A stretch of 39,145 nt of DNA, taken from Porticoccaceae bacterium. Lineage in GTDB: Bacteria > Pseudomonadota > Gammaproteobacteria > Pseudomonadales > Porticoccaceae. Location: positions 1-39,145 of the forward strand of contig JAQWUP010000019.1 of assembly GCA_029242085.1 (NCBI GenBank), read 5' to 3'. This document shows positions 25,605-34,565 of this stretch, in pieces. The notes beneath the pieces are model-generated. The model was not told where the DNA came from and ran no database searches. It saw nothing but the letters and a program-made list of their open reading frames with translations. How positions within the stretch are numbered: position 1 is the first letter of the stretch; each line of letters opens with the position of its first letter. The position numbers and the translations under genes are program-made.

Positions 25605-26855
25605 TTACGACTTAGAACTGACGAACTCGGGGTAGGCGTCAATTCCGCACTCAGATGCATCAACACCTTCGTACTCTTGCTCTTCGCTGACACGGATACC
25701 CATAGCCAGTTTCAGAATGTACCAAACAATGCTACTAGTCACGAAAGTCCAAGCGAAGATAACCACTGCACCCGTTAACTGAGCTATAACAGTGACATCA
25801 GAGTTGATGGTTACTGCTAATAGACCCCACAAACCAACAACACCGTGGACAGAGATAGCGCCCACAGGATCATCAATTTGGAGCTTGTCAAAGAATCGAA
25901 CCGACAACACTACAATCGCACCACCAATGGCACCGATAAATGTTGCCATGCCACCAGTGGCAGACAGTGGGTCAGCAGTGATAGCAACCAGACCAGCCAG
26001 TGCACCGTTAACTGCCATAGTCAGGTCAGCCTTGCCGTACAGCAATTGCGCCAGAACCAGTGCAGCCAGAAGACCGCCAGCAGCTGCAGCGTTGGTGTTA
26101 ACAAACACGCTGGCAACGTTGTTAGAAGACTCAACACTAGAAACAGCTAATTCAGAACCGCCGTTGAAACCAAACCAGCCCATCCACAGGATGAACATAC
26201 CGATGGCTGCTAAAGGCATATTGGCACCAGGCAGAGCATTTACTTTGCCGTCTGCGCTGTACTTGCCCTTACGGGGACCTAGGAAAAGAACACCAGACAG
26301 AGCTGCAGTAGCACCGCAAAGATGCACAATACCGGAACCTGCATAGTCAGAATAACCAACAGTCTCACCCAGGAAACCGCCACCCCAAGACCAAACGCCT
26401 TGCATTGGGTAGATAAAGCCAGTCATCACAACAGCAAAGGTCAGGAAAGCCCAAAGCTTCATGCGCTCAGCAACTGCTCCAGAAACAATAGACATAGCCG
26501 TGGCCACGAATACTACCTGGAAGAAGAAGTCAGAAGCACCTGAGTAATAGGTATCGCCGCCGCTAGCTAGTACTTCAGCAGTGGTTGCATTACCGATTGA
26601 GTTACCGAACCAAGCGTCAGGGAAAATCAGATCGGCGGTGCCGCCGTACATAATGGAATAGCCCATTACCATGTACATGCAGCATGCGATTGAGTACAAC
26701 GCTACGTTTTTAGTCAGGATTTCAGTGGTATTTTTAGAACGCACCAAGCCAGCTTCTAGCATAGAGAAGCCAGCAGCCATCCACATAACCAAAACACCGG
26801 ACATCAAAAAGTAAAAGGTGTCGAGTGCGTATTTAATTTCAATAATATCGTTCAT
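25605..26855 (-). CDS. amtB: Ammonium transporter AmtB
   Basis: Trimeric inner-membrane channel for ammonium uptake, 416 aa from ATG 26855. That start has GGAG 6 nt upstream and is better than TTG 26867. About eleven transmembrane helices are visible. The twin pore histidines fall in GSGIVHLCGATAALSG and ISVHGVVGLWG. The first helix carries the family motif MWMAAGFSMLEAGLVRSKN. No cleavable signal is obvious. It follows glnK by 14 nt in the usual glnK-amtB pair and should be blocked by GlnK when nitrogen is in excess. Confidence 0.96.
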   Translation of the reverse strand: MNDIIEIKYALDTFYFLMSGVLVMWMAAGFSMLEAGLVRSKNTTEILTKNVALYSIACCMYMVMGYSIMYGGTADLIFPDAWFGNSIGNATTAEVLASGGDTYYSGASDFFFQVVFVATAMSIVSGAVAERMKLWAFLTFAVVMTGFIYPMQGVWSWGGGFLGETVGYSDYAGSGIVHLCGATAALSGVLFLGPRKGKYSADGKVNALPGANMPLAAIGMFILWMGWFGFNGGSELAVSSVESSNNVASVFVNTNAAAAGGLLAALVLAQLLYGKADLTMAVNGALAGLVAITADPLSATGGMATFIGAIGGAIVVLSVRFFDKLQIDDPVGAISVHGVVGLWGLLAVTINSDVTVIAQLTGAVVIFAWTFVTSSIVWYILKLAMGIRVSEEQEYEGVDASECGIDAYPEFVSSKS

Positions 26856-26869
26856 TAGGATCTCCAAGT

Positions 26870-27244
<375 letters not shown>

Positions 27245-27270
27245 TTATTAGCAAGATAGGTTTTCAGTAA

Positions 27271-27918
27271 TTACAGAGACTTAGAAATAGTCAGAACAAA
27301 TTCGTTGTCGGCAAACAGGCCGCCATTTTCAGACGAGTCGATCCAGCTCAGATCAAATCCAAGGCCAGCAGCTTCAGTGCTCAAAGAGATAGAGTAATCA
27401 TCTGCTTCGTTAGCATCGTCGTCTGCAGACATGGTGCCGTAGTGGAAGCCAAGGCTGAAGTCTTCGCCAAGAGCCATGCCATAATCAAGGTACAGGTAAG
27501 TAGATGAACCTGTAGATGCGTAGTAATCATCGGAGATAGCGAAACCTACAGTCGCGTCAGCAAATGAAACGCTGCCGTAAATTTCTTCAAATTCTTCTGA
27601 GCTTGGACCCTGTGGGTAACCGTAAAAAAGGTAACCAATGTCGTAGCTAACGCTGTCAGAGAATGAACCACCGTAACCAGCGTAGTAGTCAAGTTCCAAA
27701 CCACCGCTAAAATCGATGCTTGATGCCCAGGTACCTACGTAGAAGCCGCTGTCGAATCCAACGTCAAATCCACCAGATAAAGCTTCACCGCCAGCCTGAT
27801 CAATACCACGGAAAAAGTAGTCAGATCCAATCGCGACGTTTCCGGAAACTTCCGCAGCCATAGCAGTAGCGCCTGTCATCATAGTTGCAGCAAAAATTGC
27901 AGTTTTTAATACTTTCAT
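27271..27918 (-). CDS. TorF-family putative outer-membrane porin
   Basis: 215-aa secreted protein with a signal peptide ending near GATAMAA. The mature part alternates aromatic and small residues in beta strands (VAIGSDYFFRGIDQ, YYAGYGG, SYDIGYLFYGYPQ) and ends with a strand and terminal hydrophobic residue, typical of an outer-membrane barrel. The start of the mature part matches the TorF/Gcw_chp family. ATG 27918 is chosen over an upstream TTG because GGGAG lies about 8 nt before it. It stands first in a minus-strand run ahead of glnK-amtB and just behind a sigma-54 promoter, so it may pass a nitrogen compound across the outer membrane. That role is inference. Confidence 0.85.
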   Translation of the reverse strand: MKVLKTAIFAATMMTGATAMAAEVSGNVAIGSDYFFRGIDQAGGEALSGGFDVGFDSGFYVGTWASSIDFSGGLELDYYAGYGGSFSDSVSYDIGYLFYGYPQGPSSEEFEEIYGSVSFADATVGFAISDDYYASTGSSTYLYLDYGMALGEDFSLGFHYGTMSADDDANEADDYSISLSTEAAGLGFDLSWIDSSENGGLFADNEFVLTISKSL

Positions 27919-27992
27919 TTGTATATCTCCCAAGATATGTAAAGTTAAAAAAGTAAATTTTCATTTAAAGTTATGTGTCTCGTTTAGGTAAA

Positions 27993-28008
27993 TGCATATT
28001 GCGTGCCA
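27993..28008 (-). promoter_or_regulatory. Sigma-54 (RpoN) promoter of the torF-glnK-amtB unit
   Basis: On the minus strand TGGCACG-CAAT-ATGCA. The RpoN consensus is TGGCACG-N4-TTGCW, so only one conserved base differs and the spacing is exact. It lies 75 nt before the porin start. NtrC-like sites upstream support it. Confidence 0.85.
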
Positions 28009-28059
28009 ACTTACAAAAACAGTATATTTACCGTTTTAAGGCCGCCAAACTGCTCTGTT

Positions 28060-28076
28060 TGATCCATTTTGGTGCA
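28060..28076. promoter_or_regulatory. NtrC-like enhancer site 1
   Basis: TGATCCATTTTGGTGCA matches 15 of 17 positions of the NtrC consensus TGCACCAWWWTGGTGCA. Its centre is about 86 bp upstream of the expected sigma-54 start point. Confidence 0.75.
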
Positions 28077-28102
28077 AATTACTGGGGCTCGATAAATAAT
28101 CG

Positions 28103-28119
28103 CGCACCAAATTGGCACT
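28103..28119. promoter_or_regulatory. NtrC-like enhancer site 2
   Basis: CGCACCAAATTGGCACT matches 13 of 17 consensus positions, with both half-site cores recognisable. The centre is 43 bp from site 1, about four helical turns, so the sites face the same side. Confidence 0.68.
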
Positions 28120-28144
28120 GATAGCCCCTAACCTTGATACAAGG

Positions 28145-28161
28145 CGCACCAAACTGAGATA
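28145..28161. promoter_or_regulatory. NtrC-like half site 3
   Basis: CGCACCAAACTGAGATA keeps one good half (GCACCA) and TG of the other. The centre is 42 bp from site 2, the same phasing, which is the main reason to list it. It lies only 58 bp before ubiK on the other strand. Confidence 0.4.
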
Positions 28162-28218
28162 GGCCGCGATCAACCGATCAATGTTTGCTAAAATCCGCTT
28201 ATCAATGGAGCCCCCAAC

Positions 28219-28476
28219 ATGAATTCAGACGATCTGTACGACCAATTTTTTCAGCAACTCAACCAGACATTGTCCGGTGCACAGGCCATTAGTGGCGAAC
28301 TTCAGCAGCATCTGCGCTCAGCCATGATGAGCACCTTTAGCAAGCTAGAGCTTGTATCCCAAGAAGAATTTGATACCCAGCGCGCAGTGCTGATGCGCTC
28401 GCGGGAGAAAATCGACGCACTCGAGAAGCAACTCGCAGAACTCGAAGCCAGTCTTAAAGAGCAGTCAGACAAATAA
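28219..28476 (+). CDS. ubiK: Ubiquinone biosynthesis accessory factor UbiK (BMFP/YqiC family)
   Basis: 85-aa helical protein that helps assemble the cytosolic ubiquinone-synthesis complex and binds lipid membranes. The central stretch LELVSQEEFDTQRAVLMRS is the BMFP signature. The C-terminal part (about 58-82) is a heptad coiled coil used for trimerisation. Size and domain order match E. coli UbiK/YqiC. It precedes comM on the same strand, a common arrangement. Confidence 0.9.
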   Translation: MNSDDLYDQFFQQLNQTLSGAQAISGELQQHLRSAMMSTFSKLELVSQEEFDTQRAVLMRSREKIDALEKQLAELEASLKEQSDK

Positions 28477-28559
28477 CTCACCGCGACAATGCCAGATGTC
28501 TGCACGAGTCCTAAGTCTCTCGTCGCAAGTGAGTAATCGCACAACACAGGGAAGGTGCA

Positions 28560-30074
28560 ATGTCACTTGCCGTGGTGCAAACCAGAGCCAAACAGGGAGT
28601 ACAGGCGCCCTTGTTATCTGTCGAGGTCCATCTCTCTAATGGTCTACCCGCTTTCCATATGGTGGGCCTGCCTGAAACCGCGGTTAAAGAAAGTAAAGAT
28701 CGAGTGCGCAGCGCCATCATTAACTCGCACTTTGAATTTCCAGCGCGCCGTATCACCGTCAACCTAGCCCCCGCCGAACTCCCCAAAGAAGGCATCCGGT
28801 TTGATCTGGCCATAGCTATCGGTATTCTCAGCGCGTCCGGGCAAATCCCTGCGGATAAATTGTCAGACTATGAATTTATCGGTGAGCTGGCACTGTCGGG
28901 AGAATTGCGCCCTGTTCCAGGAGTACTGCCCTCAGCACTGGGCTGCGCCTCAAGGGGCAAACAGCTTATTATCAGCCAGGGCAATGCCTTAGAGGCTGGC
29001 CTGGTAGAACAATTATCAACTCTACCCGCCAACCATTTGTTGGAGGTATCGGCTCATTTACATCAGGCACAGCCATTACCGCTGTGGCAGCAAACCGCAC
29101 TACCGGCCCCACCAACCAGTCTTCAGCTCAATTAGGTGATCGGCCAACATCATGCCAAACGAGCACTGGAACTGGCTGCCACTGGTGACCATCATCTGCT
29201 GTTTTACGGCCCACCGGGTACTGGCAAAACCATGCTTGCCAGCCGCCTGCCGGAGATTTTACCGCCGCTGACCAATAGCGAAGCTCTGCAGGTTGCCGCC
29301 GTCCATTCCGTGGCGGGTAAGGGCCTGCGCACCAATATATATAGCAGGCCCTTTCAGTCACCCCATCACAGTGCATTAGCGGCAGCGCTAGTTGGCGGTG
29401 GCAGTACCCCCAGGCCGGGGGAGATTTCACTGGCGCACTGCGGCGTATTATTTCTCGACGAGCTACCGGAGTTTTCACGCAGCGTATTAGAAGTATTAAG
29501 AGAACCATTGGAGTCAGGTGAAATAATGATATCGCGAGTAGCTGCACAGACCCGCTACCCAGCCAACTTTCAATTGATCGCCGCCATGAACCCCTGCCCC
29601 TGCGGTTATCTGGGCACCCAGCGCTGTCTCTGCACGCCGGATCAAATAGGTCGCTACCGCAATAAAATCTCCGGGCCGTTAATAGATCGAATTGATCTGC
29701 AGGTTCAGGTGACCGCTATTGAAAATCATCAGCTGTTAAATCAACAGGCATCTAAACACCAAGCCGGCGATAGCAACCACCAAATTCAGCAGCGGGTAGG
29801 CAGCGCCCGGAAACGACAGATAGACCGACAGGGCAAGATCAATGCCCAACTCAGCAGCTTAGAGCTGCGGCAAGTTTGTCCGCTCGACTCGGAGCAGCAT
29901 CAGTTAATGGATCGGGCAATCGACAGGTTTGCCCTTTCCACCCGGGGTTTTTATCGTGTATTAAGAGTAGCGCGCAGCATTGCCGATCTGGCGGGACGGG
30001 AGAAGCCGGACCTAGCCCATTACCAAGAGGCGCTCAGTTACAGACCTACTGTCGCCGCGCAGCAAAAGCTCTAA
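28560..30074 (+). pseudogene. comM: YifB/ComM family Mg-chelatase-like AAA+ ATPase, interrupted by an in-frame amber stop
   Basis: ComM is a ring helicase that aids branch migration in natural transformation. The frame opens at ATG 28560 and reads the N-terminal Lon-protease-like S5-fold domain for 191 codons, then meets TAG at 29133-29135. It continues in the same frame with GTG ATC GGC CAA (VIGQ), just where intact relatives read an acidic residue before VIGQ. The rest is complete: Walker A GPPGTGKT, Walker B VLFLDELPEF, the Cys-rich NPCPCGYLG loop and the C-terminal helical domain to 30074. One base change (for example GAG to TAG) explains the break; no other damage is visible. The two parts could also be made separately, as GTG follows the stop directly. 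Joined length would be about 504 residues. Confidence 0.88.
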
Positions 30075-30892
30075 ATATTTTGGTCGGGTAGCGTCACGCC
30101 ACAGTGATAGCAAAATTCCGCCTCAGGATGATGGCCAGTGCGCTCACAGACATTGCAGCGGCGAATACTAGTCTCAGAATGCATCTCGCGGGCAATTTCC
30201 GCGGTAAATATGCCGGTGGGAATGGCAATGATAGAGTAGCCCGTCAACATCGCCATCGTGGCAATCACCTGCCCCATCGCCGTCTGAGGTGTGATATCGC
30301 CATAGCCAACTGTGGTGATAGTCACAATGGTCCAGTAGATACTGCGCGGGATACTGGTAAACCCATGCTCCGGCCCCTCAACAAAAAACATCAGGCAGCC
30401 AAAGATCACACTCAGCACCAGAACCACCGTGAAAAAGACAAATATTTTACGCCGCGACGCATACATCGAACGCAGTAAAACATTGGCCTCAGAGAGATAG
30501 CGCACCAGTTTAAGCACGCGGAAGACCCGCAGCACTCGCAGTAGGCGGATAACCAGCCAATAGTTTGCGCCGGGGAAAAACAGCGCCAGATAAGTGGGCA
30601 ACACCGAGAGCAAGTCCACCAGACCATAGAAACTAAACACATAGTGCACAGGCTTGGGAGAGCAATAGATACGCATCAGATATTCCAGCGAGAACAGAAT
30701 AGTAAATAACCATTCCAGACGGAACAGCCAGACTCCGTATTGGCTATTAACCGCTTCGATAGAATCCAGAATAATCGCCAGCACGCTAAGCAAAATCAGA
30801 TAGATTAGCGCAATATCAAAACGCTGACCCGCCGGGGTATCGGTGCCAAAAATAACGCGGTAGATTTTATCTCGCAGAGAGACTTCAACCAT
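30071..30892 (-). CDS. Voltage-gated potassium channel with C-terminal zinc ribbon
   Basis: Six-helix K+ channel subunit of 273 aa. The S4 helix has positively charged residues at every third position (R116, R119, R122, R125, K128), the voltage-sensor pattern. The selectivity filter is TTVGYGD (193-199), between pore helix and S6. After S6 the cytoplasmic tail has two CxxC pairs (C246/C249 and C261/C264) that look like a zinc ribbon. Its stop overlaps the convergent comM stop by four bases. It is divergent from the LysE gene. K+ selectivity is clear; gating by metal or redox through the ribbon is only a possibility. Confidence 0.92.
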   Translation of the reverse strand: MVEVSLRDKIYRVIFGTDTPAGQRFDIALIYLILLSVLAIILDSIEAVNSQYGVWLFRLEWLFTILFSLEYLMRIYCSPKPVHYVFSFYGLVDLLSVLPTYLALFFPGANYWLVIRLLRVLRVFRVLKLVRYLSEANVLLRSMYASRRKIFVFFTVVLVLSVIFGCLMFFVEGPEHGFTSIPRSIYWTIVTITTVGYGDITPQTAMGQVIATMAMLTGYSIIAIPTGIFTAEIAREMHSETSIRRCNVCERTGHHPEAEFCYHCGVTLPDQNI

Positions 30893-30983
30893 CTTTAGTT
30901 TGCCTATAGTTAATAATCATTCCATTATGCTGAGGCAGGTATTATTACATTATTTCGTCAGGCTACAACTCACGGAGAAATTT

Positions 30984-31613
30984 ATGGACCTCTATCAAGG
31001 TTTACTCCTAATCACCTCAATACATCTGCTAGCCGCAGCCGCGCCAGGTCCAGATTTTGTGCTGGTATCGCAGCAAACCCTATCCAATGGCAAACGCGCG
31101 GGCCTTCTGTGTAGCCTCGGCATAGCTCTTGGTCTATCTGTCCATATCCTGTATTCATCCTTTGGGCTGGCCGCCATTATCGCCAACTCCTCATCGGCCC
31201 TGTGGGGTATTAAAATACTTGGGGGCGGATACCTGATCTATCTCGGTATAAGTGGCTTAAAAGCCAGAGCTCGCAAGTCCGAAACAATCTCGATACCAAG
31301 TACTGCAAAGCGATCCGCACTAAAAACCATCGGACTGGGATTTCTGTGCAATGCACTCAACCCCAAGGCACCCATCTACTTTGTATCACTGTTTACTATC
31401 GTGTTATCTCAACAAACCCCTGCCGAGCATCTATTAATCTACGGTCTGTGGATGATGCTACTGCAACTTGCCTGGTTCTCTTCCCTAAGCCTGTTGTTAT
31501 CTAGGCCAAGAGTCACCCAACAATTTCAACGCATGGGCCACTGGATTGACCGCATTGCCGGTGGTGCTATGTTACTGTTGGGTTTCAAAGTATTGGCCAC
31601 TAGAGCCAACTAA
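30984..31613 (+). CDS. LysE/RhtB family amino-acid exporter (first copy)
   Basis: 209-aa inner-membrane exporter with about six hydrophobic helices. The N-terminal motif AAAAPGPDFVLVSQQTLSNGKRAGL is diagnostic of the LysE/RhtB family, which exports amino acids such as homoserine, threonine or lysine. ATG 30984 has GGAG 6 nt upstream; the open frame extends back to 30900 without a ribosome site. It is followed 21 nt later by an EamA gene and then another LysE gene, forming an export cassette. Confidence 0.9.
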   Translation: MDLYQGLLLITSIHLLAAAAPGPDFVLVSQQTLSNGKRAGLLCSLGIALGLSVHILYSSFGLAAIIANSSSALWGIKILGGGYLIYLGISGLKARARKSETISIPSTAKRSALKTIGLGFLCNALNPKAPIYFVSLFTIVLSQQTPAEHLLIYGLWMMLLQLAWFSSLSLLLSRPRVTQQFQRMGHWIDRIAGGAMLLLGFKVLATRAN

Positions 31614-31634
31614 GCGGTATTTGGGGTTTATTCA

Positions 31635-32564
31635 ATGATCAATCAGCGTATGGGCACTAAAGACTGGGCAATGCTACTGCTGCTGTCACTACTCTGGGGC
31701 GGCTCATTCTTTTTTATCAGTATCCTGGTCACAGAGCTGCCACCGCTCACCATTGTTCTATTAAGAGTCGGTATTGCCGCCATCACATTGTGGACAATAC
31801 TGCTTATTGCTGGCTACGAAGCACCAAAATCCCTAGGTCTATGGGGCGCCTTCACTACTCTCGGGCTACTCAACAATGTTATTCCATTCAGCCTGATTGT
31901 CTGGGGACAAAACCATATCGGCGCAGGTCTTGCCTCTATTATTAATGCCACCACGCCCCTTTTTACCGTGCTGATTGCCGGTGCCTTTTTATCCGATGAG
32001 CATATGAGCCCACAAAAAATTATTGGTGTGCTGATAGGACTGTTCGGCGTCACTGTGTTAATTGGCCCATCATCGCTTTTGGATTCAGGCCCCAATATGG
32101 CAGTAGGCACATTGGCACAGCTGGCTATTATTGGTGCCGCCATCTCCTATGGCTGCGCCTCGGTCTTTGGTCGTCGCTTTAAAGCGATGGGCGTTACCCC
32201 ATTCAATACCGCCGTGGGTCAGGTAACATCGTCCAGTATTATTCTCTTACCGCTGGTACTTTTGATTGAGCGCCCAGACCAGCTGCCCAGCCCGAGCCTG
32301 CAGGGATGGCTATCGATTTTGTGCCTTGGCATATTCTGTACCGCGCTGGGGTATATCCTGTTCTTTCGTATACTGTCCTCATCCGGCGCCACCAATGTTG
32401 TATTGGTAACCTTTCTAGTGCCCATTAGCGCCAGCTTCCTAAGCTGGCTAATACTGAATGAACAGCTGCATGGCAGATACTTTACCGGTATGACCTTTAT
32501 TGGCTTGGGACTCGCCGCAATCGATGGGCGACTTTGGAAAAAACTTAAGGTCATCGCACGATAA
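31635..32564 (+). CDS. EamA/DMT-superfamily transporter
   Basis: 309-aa ten-helix transporter with two EamA repeats. The first starts LLLSLLWGGSFFFISILVTELPP and the second about residue 155. It is in the RhtA/YdcZ-like metabolite exporter group; the substrate is not predictable. Its stop overlaps the next LysE start by one base (TAATG), so the two are co-translated. It is not closely similar to the EamA protein at 12722-13636. Confidence 0.9.
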   Translation: MINQRMGTKDWAMLLLLSLLWGGSFFFISILVTELPPLTIVLLRVGIAAITLWTILLIAGYEAPKSLGLWGAFTTLGLLNNVIPFSLIVWGQNHIGAGLASIINATTPLFTVLIAGAFLSDEHMSPQKIIGVLIGLFGVTVLIGPSSLLDSGPNMAVGTLAQLAIIGAAISYGCASVFGRRFKAMGVTPFNTAVGQVTSSSIILLPLVLLIERPDQLPSPSLQGWLSILCLGIFCTALGYILFFRILSSSGATNVVLVTFLVPISASFLSWLILNEQLHGRYFTGMTFIGLGLAAIDGRLWKKLKVIAR

Positions 32565-33178
32565 TGACAATTGCCTCAGCACTCGCGCTCTACAGCACCA
32601 TGATCGTGCTCGCCCTGATTCCCGGGCCCGGCGTTATTGTCGTGGTTGCTCGCGCATTAGATTCTGGCTTTCGCCAAGGCCTGGCCACTGCCATGGGCGT
32701 TCTCAGTGGCGACTTTGTATTTATTACCCTGACTGTATTTGGCCTGGCGGCCCTAGCCGAACTTATGGGCAACCTCTTTGTGGTTATTAAGTATATTGGC
32801 GCTGCCTATCTTATATACATGGGCTTCACTCTGATCACCGCTAAACCCCTGAGCGAAGAGCCCCAGATATCCAAACCGGTCAATCATTCAACCAACTTTC
32901 TGGTTGGCTTAATGACCTCAATAAGCAACCCAAAGGTCGTGTTGTTTTATTTCAGCTTCTTTCCCGCCTTTATTGATCTAGATAATCTATCCCTGACAGA
33001 TGTCGCTGCACTATTTTTTATCGCCATATTTTCAGTCGGCACGGTGATGGCAGGCTATGCTTATGTGGCAGCAAAAACTAAATCCTCATTTGCCGCCTCT
33101 CCCAAAACCCGGTATCTAAAACTCGGCTCTGGCGCATTACTAATCGGTGGTGGGGTGTTTATTGCGTTGAGAAATTAG
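32564..33178 (+). CDS. LysE/RhtB family amino-acid exporter (second copy)
   Basis: 204-aa exporter with the family motif LIPGPGVIVVVARALDSGFRQG near the N-terminus and about six helices. It is clearly diverged from the first LysE protein 1.5 kb upstream, so this is not a recent duplication. It is coupled to the EamA gene by a one-base overlap. Confidence 0.9.
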   Translation: MTIASALALYSTMIVLALIPGPGVIVVVARALDSGFRQGLATAMGVLSGDFVFITLTVFGLAALAELMGNLFVVIKYIGAAYLIYMGFTLITAKPLSEEPQISKPVNHSTNFLVGLMTSISNPKVVLFYFSFFPAFIDLDNLSLTDVAALFFIAIFSVGTVMAGYAYVAAKTKSSFAASPKTRYLKLGSGALLIGGGVFIALRN

Positions 33179-33235
33179 CCCGTATCCAGCTAAACTCACG
33201 CCTACTAAAAAAATAAACTGCGAGTACAGTCAGCA

Positions 33236-34228
33236 ATGAGCTTACCCTCAACACAAACCAGTATTGAAATCACCGAACCCGGCACGCCCGAGGTGTTAAA
33301 ACCCGCCTCCAGAGCCGTGCCAAAACCCGGCGATAATCAGGTGCTGATCAAAGTCGCTGCCGCGGGTATCAATCGACCCGATGTGTTTCAGCGCATGGGC
33401 TTTTACCCACCGCCTCCTGGAGTAACCGATATACCGGGACTTGAGGTATCGGGCACCGTGGTCGCCACTGGTGCGCTGGTTGAAGACTGGTCTTTAGGCG
33501 ACCAGGTTTGTGTACTTCTCTCCGGAGGTGGCTATGCCGAATATGCCATTGCCGAAGCTTCTCTATGCTTACCTGTCCCAGCCAATCTATCGCTGGCCGA
33601 TGCCGCCGCCCTGCCGGAAACCTGCTTTACCGTGTGGCATAACCTGTTTGAGCGGGCCGAATTAAAAGCTGGCGAATGGTTGCTGGTGCATGGCGGCTCT
33701 AGCGGTATAGGAACTACCGCGATTCAAATGGCCACAGCGCTGGGAGTCAATGTCATCACCACCGCGGGCTCTGATGAAAAATGTGCAGTATGCGAAGAAC
33801 TCGGGGCCATTAAAGCCATCAACTATAACCGCGATGACTTTGTTGAGGTCTGCAAAGAGCTCACCGAGGGCGGCGTTAATGTAGTGTTGGATATGGTCGG
33901 CGGTGACTATGTGCAGAAAAACTTCAGCGCCTGCGCACCAAAAGCCAGAATAGTTAATATAGCCTTTTTACATGGCTCTAATGTGCAGGTCGATTTACTG
34001 CCCCTAATGCTTAAGCAATTGGTATTAACCGGCTCCACATTGCGCGCCCAGCCGCTAGAAAATAAAGCGCGCATTGCCGCTGGTGTTGAATCACAGGTGT
34101 GGCCATTAATTTCACAGGGAAAATTTAAGCCCATCATTCACAGCAGTTTCCCGCTAGCGCAGGCAAGTGACGGACATGCATTGATGGAATCCAGCCAGCA
34201 TATTGGTAAGATCATCTTAGTCAATTAA
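33236..34228 (+). CDS. NAD(P)H quinone oxidoreductase, zinc-independent MDR family (PIG3-like)
   Basis: 330-aa medium-chain dehydrogenase/reductase. The N-terminal GroES-like domain has AAAGINRPDVFQRMG, and the Rossmann domain has GGSSGIGTTAIQMA for NADPH. The zinc-binding Cys of alcohol dehydrogenases are missing, which puts it with quinone oxidoreductases; FYPPPPGVTDIPGLEVSG is typical of the PIG3/QOR group. It should reduce quinones or enones in the cytoplasm. Just downstream are yciH and a peptidase on the same strand. Confidence 0.9.
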   Translation: MSLPSTQTSIEITEPGTPEVLKPASRAVPKPGDNQVLIKVAAAGINRPDVFQRMGFYPPPPGVTDIPGLEVSGTVVATGALVEDWSLGDQVCVLLSGGGYAEYAIAEASLCLPVPANLSLADAAALPETCFTVWHNLFERAELKAGEWLLVHGGSSGIGTTAIQMATALGVNVITTAGSDEKCAVCEELGAIKAINYNRDDFVEVCKELTEGGVNVVLDMVGGDYVQKNFSACAPKARIVNIAFLHGSNVQVDLLPLMLKQLVLTGSTLRAQPLENKARIAAGVESQVWPLISQGKFKPIIHSSFPLAQASDGHALMESSQHIGKIILVN

Positions 34229-34240
34229 TCGGGACCTTCC

Positions 34241-34564
34241 ATGGCTAATAAAGAATCGCGACTGGTGTACTCAACCAATGCCGGACGCATTACTCAGACC
34301 GAGTTACCACAAGCCATAGAGACCGATGGCACTGTGCGTATACGCCGCGAAACCAAGGGTCGCAAAGGCAAAGGGGTAACCACAGTATCCGGAATTGATC
34401 TGCCAGAACCGGCACTCAAAACCCTGGCCAAGCAGCTCAAACAAAAGTGCTCAACCGGCGGCACAGTGAAAGAGGGCGTGATTGAAATTCAAGGCGATCA
34501 TCGCGACAAGCTCAAAGCTGAATTAGAGAAGCTTGGCCATACTGTAAAACTGGCAGGCGGCTAA
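34241..34564 (+). CDS. yciH: SUI1/eIF1-like translation factor YciH
   Basis: 107-aa homologue of eukaryotic initiation factor 1. The conserved block RRETKGRKGKGVTTVSGIDL is followed by LAKQLKQKCSTGGTVK and EIQGDHRDKL, the SUI1 fold. In E. coli YciH affects start-site fidelity and stress translation. It begins 12 nt after the oxidoreductase and is separated by a single base from the peptidase gene, so all three are probably one operon. Confidence 0.93.
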   Translation: MANKESRLVYSTNAGRITQTELPQAIETDGTVRIRRETKGRKGKGVTTVSGIDLPEPALKTLAKQLKQKCSTGGTVKEGVIEIQGDHRDKLKAELEKLGHTVKLAGG

Positions 34565-34565
34565 T

